Shown here piece by piece: positions 25,871 to 33,340 of a DNA stretch of 64,000 nucleotides. Position 1 is the first letter of the stretch. Each line of letters opens with the position of its first letter. The stretch spans positions 103,211-167,210 of the forward strand of contig JBCFBK010000006.1 of the NCBI GenBank assembly GCA_038562555.1. Reading direction: 5' to 3'. The position numbers were made by a program, and so were the translations under genes. The notes beneath the pieces were generated by a model, which saw only the letters and a program-made list of their open reading frames with translations, searched no databases and was not told where the DNA came from. The DNA is from JBCFBK01 sp038562555 (GTDB lineage: Bacteria > Bacteroidota > Bacteroidia > Bacteroidales > Prolixibacteraceae).

Positions 25871-26620
25871 TTGCATAACAACCACCTTATATCGATTGTA
25901 GGCGCGGGACCGGGTGATCCGGAGCTGCTGACCGTTAAAGCGCTTCGCAGAATTCAGGAGGCCGACATTATCCTTTACGATGCTTTGCACGGCGAGGAAA
26001 TCCTGAAACTTGCGCGGCCGGATGCCCTGAAAATTTATTCCGGAAAAAATTACCAGGACGGCCAGTATCAGTCAGAGCGGCAGAATAAAATTAACGGTCA
26101 GCTCAGGCAATACGCGAAGGAGGGGAAGCGGGTGGTCCGGCTCAAAGCGGGCGATCCATTTATTTTCGGGCGCGGCGCTGAGGAGCTTGAGTTTTGCCTC
26201 TCTCAGCATCTGAATGTCGAAGTTGTTCCCGGGATCACGGCCGGATTGGCAGCAGCCACCTGTTTTCATATTCCGTTGACGCTTCGGGGGGTTAACAGCA
26301 TGACTTTGTTTTACACCGGACATAAACGGAACGATGGGTTTGATGATATTCACGTCCTCGTTTCAGTATTAAAGACAAATGCTCCGGTCATCATCTATAT
26401 GGGACTTAAGAATCTGTCTTTCCTGTCTGCCGAATTATTGGACAATGGGATAGCACCTTCCGTTCCGGTACAGATTATCAGTCGGGTAGGGCATCCCGAT
26501 CAGCAGATTTTTACTTCAATCCTTTCCGGAGTTGACGCATTTCTGGAGCAAGCCGATCCGCCGATGCCCGCGGTCATTATTATCGGTACCCATACCACTC
26601 CACTTGCTGACACAGATTGA
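25871..26620 (+). CDS. cobA: uroporphyrinogen-III C-methyltransferase
   Basis: SAM-dependent double methylation of uroporphyrinogen III to precorrin-2 for siroheme. It has 249 residues. SUMT signatures: IVGAGPGDPELLTVKA at the N-terminus, VVRLKAGDPFIFGRGAEE (about 88-105), VPGITAGLAAATC and the SAM-pocket segment TLFYTGHK. The start is TTG at 25871. The next partners, precorrin-2 dehydrogenase and ferrochelatase, are not in this window. A terminator follows at 26696. Confidence 0.94.
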   Translation: MHNNHLISIVGAGPGDPELLTVKALRRIQEADIILYDALHGEEILKLARPDALKIYSGKNYQDGQYQSERQNKINGQLRQYAKEGKRVVRLKAGDPFIFGRGAEELEFCLSQHLNVEVVPGITAGLAAATCFHIPLTLRGVNSMTLFYTGHKRNDGFDDIHVLVSVLKTNAPVIIYMGLKNLSFLSAELLDNGIAPSVPVQIISRVGHPDQQIFTSILSGVDAFLEQADPPMPAVIIIGTHTTPLADTD

Positions 26621-26695
26621 ATAGCTGGTTCCTTCCGCTAAATCACACCTGTTTTTCGGGAACATCTTTCTCTTTCGGAAAACTCCTCATGACGT

Positions 26696-26722
26696 AAAAA
26701 TCCCCATTAATAGGGATTTTTT
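26696..26722 (+). terminator. intrinsic terminator after cobA
   Basis: AAAAATCCC pairs with GGGATTTTT around an 8-base loop, with the T-tract forming part of the stem's 3' side (TTTTTT). It marks the end of the sulfite/siroheme operon. Confidence 0.8.
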
Positions 26723-26739
26723 ACATCAGCTGCAGCTTA

Positions 26740-26747
26740 TACTTTTG
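26740..26747 (+). promoter_or_regulatory. possible -7 box for the porin gene
   Basis: TACTTTTG fits TAnnTTTG, 47 bp ahead of the porin ATG and just after a terminator. At the -33 distance there is TTTT (26717-26720) rather than TTTG. Confidence 0.4.
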
Positions 26748-26794
26748 GCACGACACTAATTAATAAAAAGTTAGAACATAAAACGGAACCATCC

Positions 26795-28024
26795 ATGCTC
26801 GCTTTTCCCTTACCCACGAAGCCAATCGTTTTTTCGGCACTCTTGATGTTCTCCGCCATTTTTTCTGAGGCGCAAACAGCGGAACAGTCGCCCGCAGGTT
26901 ATCAGAATCTGGCGGATAAACTTTTATCGTCAGAAAACAAACTGACGATCGGAGGCTATGGCGAAGTACATTACCATCAGCCTCTTGATCCGGATGTGCG
27001 ACGGAACGGCGAACTTGACGTACATCGCATGGTGATCCTGTTTGGCTACCAGTTTAGTGACCGGACGCAGTTTGTTACTGAACTTGAGTTCGAACATGTC
27101 TCGGAAGTATATGTCGAACAGGCCTTTCTGCAGCACAGACTAAGTAAATTGGTCAATCTGCGGGCAGGTCTACTTTTGGTACCAATGGGCATTGTCAATG
27201 AGTATCACGAACCAACGACCTTTAACGGGGTTGAACGTCCGCTGATCGATAACAAAATTTCGCCTTCAACATGGCGTGAAATCGGCGTGGGGCTAACGGG
27301 AACCATTCAGCCGGCAAGCTTAAAGTATCAGGTATACGTAGTAAATGGCTTTAACGGTTACGATGGCACAGCGAAGCTGAATGGTAAAAACGGACTGCGC
27401 AGCGGACGCCAGAAAGGGGCGTCTTCTTACATCAGTTCCCCAAACCTTACCGGGAAAATAGAGTATTACGGGATCAGAGGGTTAAATGTCGGTTTATCCG
27501 GATATTTCGGAGATACACAAAGTACCTTGTACGATGGCGTTGACAAGGATGACGATGCAGCCCTGGCGAAAGCTGATTCGTCGGTTGTCGGCATTTCCAT
27601 GGTCGGCCTGGATGCGCGGTATACCCTGAAGGGACTGCAACTGCGCGGGCAGTATTACCGGGTGAATTTATCAAATGCCGCGCAATATAACGCATTTACA
27701 GCGAAGGAGCCGGCTACCCCGAACGACCTGGGAAGCGCGATGAGCGGCTACTATATTGAAGCTGGCTATAATGTTTTCCGTCATCTCGAAAATACGCAGA
27801 CGGAGCTGATCCCCTTTGTACGGTTCGAAGGTTACGATACGCATGCAAAGGTACCGGACAACATCAGCCGGAATGACTCCTATAAAAACTCGGCAATAAC
27901 AACCGGATTAACTTTAAAACTGGCCCAGGGAGCTGTTCTGAAAACAGACCTGCAGTTTGTTAAGCCCGACGGAGCCGACAGCTATTCAAAAGTATTCAGT
28001 GCCGGATTAGGCATTATGTTTTAA
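26795..28024 (+). CDS. outer membrane porin (OprP/OprO-like beta-barrel)
   Basis: A 409-residue protein. The signal peptide ends near FSEAQ (about residue 27), a short periplasmic lead follows, then alternating barrel strands from TIGGYGEVHYHQ onward, ending in AGLGIMF with a terminal Phe typical of barrels. Features such as FGYQFSDRTQFVTELEFEH, LRAGLLLVPMGIVNEYHEP and WREIGVGLTG resemble the phosphate-selective porin O/P group. The substrate is not predictable. The next gene starts 6 bp later and encodes an FMN-binding protein, so the two probably act together. Confidence 0.82.
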   Translation: MLAFPLPTKPIVFSALLMFSAIFSEAQTAEQSPAGYQNLADKLLSSENKLTIGGYGEVHYHQPLDPDVRRNGELDVHRMVILFGYQFSDRTQFVTELEFEHVSEVYVEQAFLQHRLSKLVNLRAGLLLVPMGIVNEYHEPTTFNGVERPLIDNKISPSTWREIGVGLTGTIQPASLKYQVYVVNGFNGYDGTAKLNGKNGLRSGRQKGASSYISSPNLTGKIEYYGIRGLNVGLSGYFGDTQSTLYDGVDKDDDAALAKADSSVVGISMVGLDARYTLKGLQLRGQYYRVNLSNAAQYNAFTAKEPATPNDLGSAMSGYYIEAGYNVFRHLENTQTELIPFVRFEGYDTHAKVPDNISRNDSYKNSAITTGLTLKLAQGAVLKTDLQFVKPDGADSYSKVFSAGLGIMF

Positions 28025-28030
28025 CAGGCT

Positions 28031-28576
28031 ATGATTAAATTAATAACAGCAGCATTTGTAATATTCATTTTCACCGGCCTGTCACCGGCGGGGCAATGGG
28101 ATCTGGAAAACAAGTCTCTGCGGAAAGAGCTCGCGAAGCTTGAGGAAACAGAACCTTCAGCATGGAAAGAAATGGTCGTCGCTGAACCGTATATGGTTGA
28201 GGGAAAGTTTTTCCGTTCCGGTGACAGCGGTCAGCACAAATACCTTTATGCTGGAAGAGTAAAAACCTGCCGGCAGGGCGGCTGTTCGGCTTCTTCCGGA
28301 TTGCCTTCGGTAAACTCCGAATTTTTTGATTACTTCATTCTTTATGAAGGAAATATGGCGGTGAGCCTGGTGAAGATTTATAATTATGAAGCGAGCCACG
28401 GGCAGGAGGTCATGAACAAAGGCTGGCTGAAACAATTTCGCCGGTACGACGGCAGCCAGGCACTCACGGTCGGTAAAACGATCGATGCTATTTCCGGAGC
28501 TACAATTTCCGTTTATGCCCTGACAAACGATATTCAGGAAAAAACCAGCATCCTGAAGAAAATGGCAAAAAAGTAA
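28031..28576 (+). CDS. exported FMN-binding domain protein with a covalent flavinylation motif
   Basis: A 181-residue protein with a signal peptide (about 1-20, ending SPAGQ) and an FMN_bind domain. The motif DAISGATIS contains SGAT at residues 155-158, the pattern in which ApbE-type enzymes attach FMN to the Thr. C80 and C85 (CRQGGC) could bind metal or form a disulfide. The likely role is extracytosolic electron transfer coupled to the porin upstream. No ApbE and no membrane electron donor are encoded nearby. Confidence 0.85.
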   Translation: MIKLITAAFVIFIFTGLSPAGQWDLENKSLRKELAKLEETEPSAWKEMVVAEPYMVEGKFFRSGDSGQHKYLYAGRVKTCRQGGCSASSGLPSVNSEFFDYFILYEGNMAVSLVKIYNYEASHGQEVMNKGWLKQFRRYDGSQALTVGKTIDAISGATISVYALTNDIQEKTSILKKMAKK

Positions 28577-28742
28577 AATATTATCCTTATAGGTACCGGA
28601 ATACACATAGTTCGTTTTTAAGTATAATGCTCTATTAGCAGGGTAATCCTGATCGCCTGCTCCAGCCGTTTTTCTTTCCCCGAAGCAACAGATGTTTTAT
28701 AACACCCGTTTTTATTATTCGCTATTAAAAAAGTATAATCAT

Positions 28743-28757
28743 ATTTGTAGGACAAAT
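28743..28757. promoter_or_regulatory. FadR/GntR-type operator upstream of the sialic acid regulator
   Basis: A perfect inverted repeat, ATTTGT-AGG-ACAAAT, contains TTGTAGGACAA, which fits the FadR-subfamily operator form TnGTnnnACnA. It lies 25 bp before the GntR start, flanked by GTATAAT at 28733 and 28759. Autoregulation is the obvious reading. Confidence 0.75.
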
Positions 28758-28782
28758 AGTATAATACTAAACCTACAGCAAG

Positions 28783-29484
28783 ATGAGCTTCAAGATCGAC
28801 AACCGAACGGTTACCCTGGTGGATAAAGTAGAAGGATCCATTCTTGAATACATCAAAGAGAAGAAACTTATTCCCGGTGATTCCCTGCCTAATGAAATGG
28901 ATCTTTCCAAAGAGCTTGGAATCAGCCGTAACGTACTTCGTGAAGCCCTCAGCCGTCTGCGCATGCTCGGCATCGTGCAGTCGCGGACCCGTAAGGGTAT
29001 CATTATTCAGGAACCTTCGTTGTTATCGGGCTTTGAAAAAGTAATCGAACCTTATTTGCTGAGTGAACGTGCCATTCTTGACATGATGGGTATGCGGGTT
29101 GCGCTGGAAATAGGGCTGACCGATTTTTTATTCCGGAATCTGGATGAAAATAAAGTGAATGAACTGGAAAATATCGTACGTTCCCAGGAAGCGATGAAAT
29201 TCAGCTTAACCGTTGAGCAGGAGACCGAGTTCCACAAGAAGATCTACGAGATTTCCGGAAACAGTTTCATTATCCAGTTTCAGCAGATCATCCATCCTGT
29301 ATTTGAATTCGCGAAAATGAATTACGAAAGTTATTTTGCGCCTGTCAATGAACGCCTGCTCAGGGAAGGCCGGATTGTGACTCATCACGACCTTTTCCGG
29401 TTCATTCGTGATCACGATATGGAAGGTTACCGCAATGCCATTAAAGTTCATCTTCAGCCCTATATGGAGTTTATTTACCGCTAA
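28783..29484 (+). CDS. FadR-subfamily GntR transcriptional regulator
   Basis: A 233-residue regulator. The N-terminal winged helix (about 13-78: IKEKKLIPGDSLPNEMDLSK, ELGISRNVLREALSRLRMLG) is followed by an all-helical FCD effector domain (about 90-230). The FCD metal-binding residues are consistent with HKKIYE and H-rich positions near the end. Because it heads a sialic acid locus and carries its own operator, a NanR-like role as a sialate- or ManNAc-responsive repressor is inferred. Confidence 0.88.
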   Translation: MSFKIDNRTVTLVDKVEGSILEYIKEKKLIPGDSLPNEMDLSKELGISRNVLREALSRLRMLGIVQSRTRKGIIIQEPSLLSGFEKVIEPYLLSERAILDMMGMRVALEIGLTDFLFRNLDENKVNELENIVRSQEAMKFSLTVEQETEFHKKIYEISGNSFIIQFQQIIHPVFEFAKMNYESYFAPVNERLLREGRIVTHHDLFRFIRDHDMEGYRNAIKVHLQPYMEFIYR

Positions 29485-29497
29485 GCCTTATGAATAA

Positions 29498-32182
29498 ATG
29501 AAACCAGTCTTTTACCACGTCATATTTCTGTCCTTTTTTTTGTCATTAAATGTGTTTGGAGGGGCAAATTCAGCTATCGTCTTTTCTGTAAGTAAGGCGG
29601 GTGAGTTACCGGTATCTGGCGATGGAGAAGACCATCCGGGCGTTGCCGGTGCGTTTTCCGGGATCAGTAGCGGAAAACTTATTGTGGCCGGTGGAGCAAA
29701 TTTTCCGGACCGTATGCCCTGGGAGGGCGGGATAAAGGCGTTTCATGACCAGATCTACGTGTATCAGGCCGGTGCCGACAGCCTTTTATTAACTGATTCT
29801 TCCCAAAAATTGCCATTCCCGGTCGCATATGGAGCGTCTGTCAGCCTGCCGGAAGGCGTTTTGTGTATAGGGGGAAATGACAGGGAAACCGCTTATTCCG
29901 ATGTTTTCCTGTTGAGTTGGGATGATCAGCAGAACCAGATACGTACTGAAACCTATCCGGATCTTCCGCTCCCGCTGACCTATGCCTCGGCGGTTTTATC
30001 GGGAAACACGGTCTATCTTGTTGCCGGATCTTCTTCTCCGGACGGCACGGATACGGGCAATCATTTTTTTCGGCTTGATCTGTCAAGGAAAGGAAGTGCT
30101 GGTTTTGAATGGGAAGCACTGCCTGCTTTTCCCGGGAACGGCCGGATCCATGCCGTTTCGGTGATGCAGTCCAATGGCATCAGACCCTGCCTTTATCTGT
30201 TCAGCGGCCGGAATGTTAATCCGGAGAACCGGGTTACGGTTTTTAATGACGGACTACTATATGATCCGGTCCTGAGACAGTGGGAAAAAACAGGTGTTTC
30301 CGGGCTGCCGGGCTTTCCGGTGATGGCTGGAACAGCTTCTGCCCTTGGTTCTTCCGGTATTTTGTTTTTTGGAGGCGCTCCGGGGGAGTTGTTGTCGCGG
30401 GAAGTCGAACTGAGGACCAACCTGAGCAGTGCGATACGTAGCCGCGACACGCTGGCTGTAGCGATGGCCAAAGATGCCCTGATACAATACTATAAGGGTC
30501 ATCCGGGATTTTCAAACGATATTCTGTTATACAATACAATTACCAGGGCCTTGACCCGTATGGCAACGTCGCCGGTTGTGTTGCCCGTGACCAGCAAGGC
30601 CGTGCGTTGGGGGGAGCGTATTATATTAACCAGCGGCGAAATCAGGCCTGGGGTTCGTACGCCCGGTTTGCTGACACTGCAGGTGAAACAACAGCAGTTC
30701 CGTTTTGGCTGGCTTAATTCGTCAGTCATCGTCCTGTATTTCCTGGTGCTCCTTGTGATCGGATATTTGTTTTCAGGAAAGCAAAAAAATACAGACGATT
30801 ACTTTAAGGGAGGAGGCCGGATACCCTGGTGGGCTGCGGGTATAAGCTTGTTCGGGACGGCATTGAGTGCGATTACCTTTATGGCGATTCCGGCAAAGAC
30901 CTACGCAACCGACTGGTCTTACTTTCTGTTGAATATGTCTATTTTCCTGGTGGCACCGTTGATCATCATTTTATTCATCCCCTTTTTCCGTAATCTGAAC
31001 ATCACAACGGCCTATGAATACCTCGAGCAAAGGTTTAACCTGACCATACGGCTATTGGGAAGTGTTTCTTTTATTTTATTCCAGATCGGGCGGATGGGGA
31101 TCATCCTCCTGCTGCCATCGCTGGCCTTAAATGTTGTGACCGGCATGGACGTCTTTGCCTGCATTTTGCTGATGGGGATTATTAGTCTGCTTTATACCCT
31201 TATGGGTGGCATTGAAGCGGTTATCTGGACCGATGTGATCCAGGTTGTTGTGCTTCTTGCGGGGGCCGTTATTGCCGTTGTTTTAATTGTTATGCATGTC
31301 GACGGCGGGGTGCCAGCCATTTATGATATGGCGGCTGAGAACGGGAAATTCAACCTGCTTGATCTGCGCATGACTCTTCGCGAACCTACGGTTTGGGTCA
31401 TGCTGATTGGCGGGATGTTTACCAATATCACTACTTATGGCACCGATCAGACCATGGTTCAACGTTACCTGACAACAAAATCAGAAAAGGAAGCGCGCCG
31501 GAGCGTGTGGACAAATGCCTGGATGGCCGTTCCGGCAACGGTCTTGTTTTTCGCAATCGGGACAGCCTTGTTTGCTTTTTACCGGACTTTTCCGGAACAG
31601 ATGAACCCTGCTCTTGAAAACCTGGATTCAATCTTTCCATGGTATATTGCCTCACAGATGCCCGACGGCTTATCGGGTCTGCTGATCGCGGGTATCTTTG
31701 CCGCAGCCATGAGCAGTCTTTCGAGTAGTATGAACTCTGCAGCAACGGCGTATTCTACGGATCTCCATTTTCGGTTTGGCCTTACCTCGCGGGTGTCGCC
31801 TTTAAAGGTTGCGCGTTTCTCGACCTTGGGCATTGGTCTTGCCGGGACGTTGTTTGCCCTGTTTATGGCCACCTGGAATATTCAGTCACTTTGGGATGAG
31901 TTCAATAAAATGATCGGACTGATTATCGGCAGCCTGGGTGGTTTGTTCCTGCTGGGCATACTGACCCGCCGGGCGAACGGTGCGGGCGCACTGATCGGAT
32001 TGGTTTTCAGCATTGCAGTCCAGATTCTTGTCGCCCGATATCAGGTGGTGCACTTACTGATGTATTCGGCTACGGGGGTTATTTCCTGTTTTGTTTTCGG
32101 GTGGCTGGGAAGTATGCTCTTTCCTAAATATCATAAACAGATAGACGGATTAACCATACATACGCTTGTGAAAAAAGAATAA
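29498..32182 (+). CDS. fusion: NanM-type kelch mutarotase domain plus SSS-family sodium/solute symporter
   Basis: An 894-residue fusion. After a signal-like start (about 1-25) there is a six-bladed kelch propeller (about 30-400) with blade motifs such as SGKLIVAGGANFPDR, GVLCIGGNDRETAYSDVF and LYLFSGRNVN, as in N-acetylneuraminate epimerase. From about 405 (SSVIVLYFLVLLVIGYLFSG) it is a sodium:solute symporter with about 13 membrane segments (DDYFKGGGRIPWWAAG, TTYGTDQTMVQRYL). The propeller would face the periplasm and convert alpha- to beta-sialic acid at the transporter mouth. It is followed by nanA. Confidence 0.9.
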   Translation: MKPVFYHVIFLSFFLSLNVFGGANSAIVFSVSKAGELPVSGDGEDHPGVAGAFSGISSGKLIVAGGANFPDRMPWEGGIKAFHDQIYVYQAGADSLLLTDSSQKLPFPVAYGASVSLPEGVLCIGGNDRETAYSDVFLLSWDDQQNQIRTETYPDLPLPLTYASAVLSGNTVYLVAGSSSPDGTDTGNHFFRLDLSRKGSAGFEWEALPAFPGNGRIHAVSVMQSNGIRPCLYLFSGRNVNPENRVTVFNDGLLYDPVLRQWEKTGVSGLPGFPVMAGTASALGSSGILFFGGAPGELLSREVELRTNLSSAIRSRDTLAVAMAKDALIQYYKGHPGFSNDILLYNTITRALTRMATSPVVLPVTSKAVRWGERIILTSGEIRPGVRTPGLLTLQVKQQQFRFGWLNSSVIVLYFLVLLVIGYLFSGKQKNTDDYFKGGGRIPWWAAGISLFGTALSAITFMAIPAKTYATDWSYFLLNMSIFLVAPLIIILFIPFFRNLNITTAYEYLEQRFNLTIRLLGSVSFILFQIGRMGIILLLPSLALNVVTGMDVFACILLMGIISLLYTLMGGIEAVIWTDVIQVVVLLAGAVIAVVLIVMHVDGGVPAIYDMAAENGKFNLLDLRMTLREPTVWVMLIGGMFTNITTYGTDQTMVQRYLTTKSEKEARRSVWTNAWMAVPATVLFFAIGTALFAFYRTFPEQMNPALENLDSIFPWYIASQMPDGLSGLLIAGIFAAAMSSLSSSMNSAATAYSTDLHFRFGLTSRVSPLKVARFSTLGIGLAGTLFALFMATWNIQSLWDEFNKMIGLIIGSLGGLFLLGILTRRANGAGALIGLVFSIAVQILVARYQVVHLLMYSATGVISCFVFGWLGSMLFPKYHKQIDGLTIHTLVKKE

Positions 32183-32272
32183 CAAGGATCGGAAGGTGAA
32201 ACCTGACTGCAGTAATTTTTTGCTTTTGCGGGATGGAACCAACCCGGCTTAAATACTAAATAATTAAAAAAA

Positions 32273-33208
32273 ATGCAAAAACTAAAGGGACTGATTGCCG
32301 CGCCTTTTACTCCAATGAACGCAGATAGTTCATTGAACCTGAGGATTGTACCCCAATATGCAGCGAAACTTAAAAGAGACGGGGTAAGCGGTGTTTTTAT
32401 TTGCGGAACGACAGGCGAAGGGATGCTCATGTCGCCGGAAGAAAGGATGGCAGTAGCTGAAGAGTGGGTCAGGGAGCAGACGCCGGGCTTTAAAGTGATT
32501 GTTCATGTGGGCACGACGGCCTATGTTCAGTCGAAAAAGCTTGCTGCGCATGCCCAGAAAATCGGAGCTTATGCGGTAGGATGTATGGGCCCTGTTTTTC
32601 TGAGACCGGAACGCGTGGACGATTTGGTATTGTTTTGTGCAGAAGTGGCTGCTTCGGCTCCTGAACTGCCTTTTTATTATTACCATATTCCAAGCGTTTC
32701 GGGCGTTAGCCTCGCTATGCCGGAATTCCTGCAACAGGCCGGAAAAGTGATTCCCAATCTGGCAGGGATCAAATTCACCCACCATAACATGATGGAGATG
32801 TTACAATGCAGCCAGATGGACGATGGAAAGTGGGATATTCTCCATGGATTTGACGAAGTATTACTTTGCGGGCTGAGTATGGGGGCGAAGGCTGCGGTGG
32901 GCAGCACCTATAACTACATTGCCCCTCTGTATACCAGCATCATTAAGGCTTTTGAGGCCGGCGATATTGAAGCGGCCCGCCGGTACCAATACCAGTCTGT
33001 AAAGTTCATTGAAATCCTCATCCGCTATGGCGGAGGGGTGATCGGTGGGAAACCGGTGATGAAGTTCTTTAATCTTGACTGCGGCCCGCTGCGGGCGCCG
33101 GCTCGTAACCTTTCAGCCGAAGACTTGATGCAGTATGAAAGGGAATTGAAGACGATCGGGTTTTTTGAGTGGTGCAAACAACTGAAAACAGCGGATCATG
33201 AATCTTGA
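32273..33208 (+). CDS. nanA: N-acetylneuraminate lyase
   Basis: Aldolase that splits N-acetylneuraminate to ManNAc and pyruvate in the cytosol. It has 311 residues and a DapA-type barrel. GTTGE is at 45-49, the catalytic Tyr at 137 (FYYYHIPSVSG) and the Schiff-base Lys at 167 (AGIKFTHHN). These match NanA rather than DapA spacing and context. It lies 90 bp after the NanM-symporter fusion and before the sialidase. Confidence 0.93.
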   Translation: MQKLKGLIAAPFTPMNADSSLNLRIVPQYAAKLKRDGVSGVFICGTTGEGMLMSPEERMAVAEEWVREQTPGFKVIVHVGTTAYVQSKKLAAHAQKIGAYAVGCMGPVFLRPERVDDLVLFCAEVAASAPELPFYYYHIPSVSGVSLAMPEFLQQAGKVIPNLAGIKFTHHNMMEMLQCSQMDDGKWDILHGFDEVLLCGLSMGAKAAVGSTYNYIAPLYTSIIKAFEAGDIEAARRYQYQSVKFIEILIRYGGGVIGGKPVMKFFNLDCGPLRAPARNLSAEDLMQYERELKTIGFFEWCKQLKTADHES

Positions 33209-33260
33209 GTTTCGCGTCGCAAAACGACACTAACCGAAAGAAAGATGTTCCTTTAACAAA

Positions 33261-33340
33261 GAAGGGGAACAGCGAATTCCCCTTCCATTGCAAAAACTAA
33301 TGATGCTTAGAACTTAAACTAAACACATTGCAAAGATGGT
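33261..33340 (+). repeat. duplicated 5' leader with hairpin, copy 1 (before sialidase)
   Basis: GAAGGGGAA and TTCCCCTTC form a perfect 9-bp stem around the loop CAGCGAA. After it come TGCAAAAAC, TGATGCTTA and AACTAAACACA-type blocks up to the ATG. The same ordered blocks recur before susC at 35192-35270, so the two leaders share an origin. Confidence 0.8.

Noticed and set aside
26621..26794. Riboswitch ahead of the porin
   Set aside because: Only the terminator of the preceding operon and a -7 box are seen. There is no conserved aptamer pattern.
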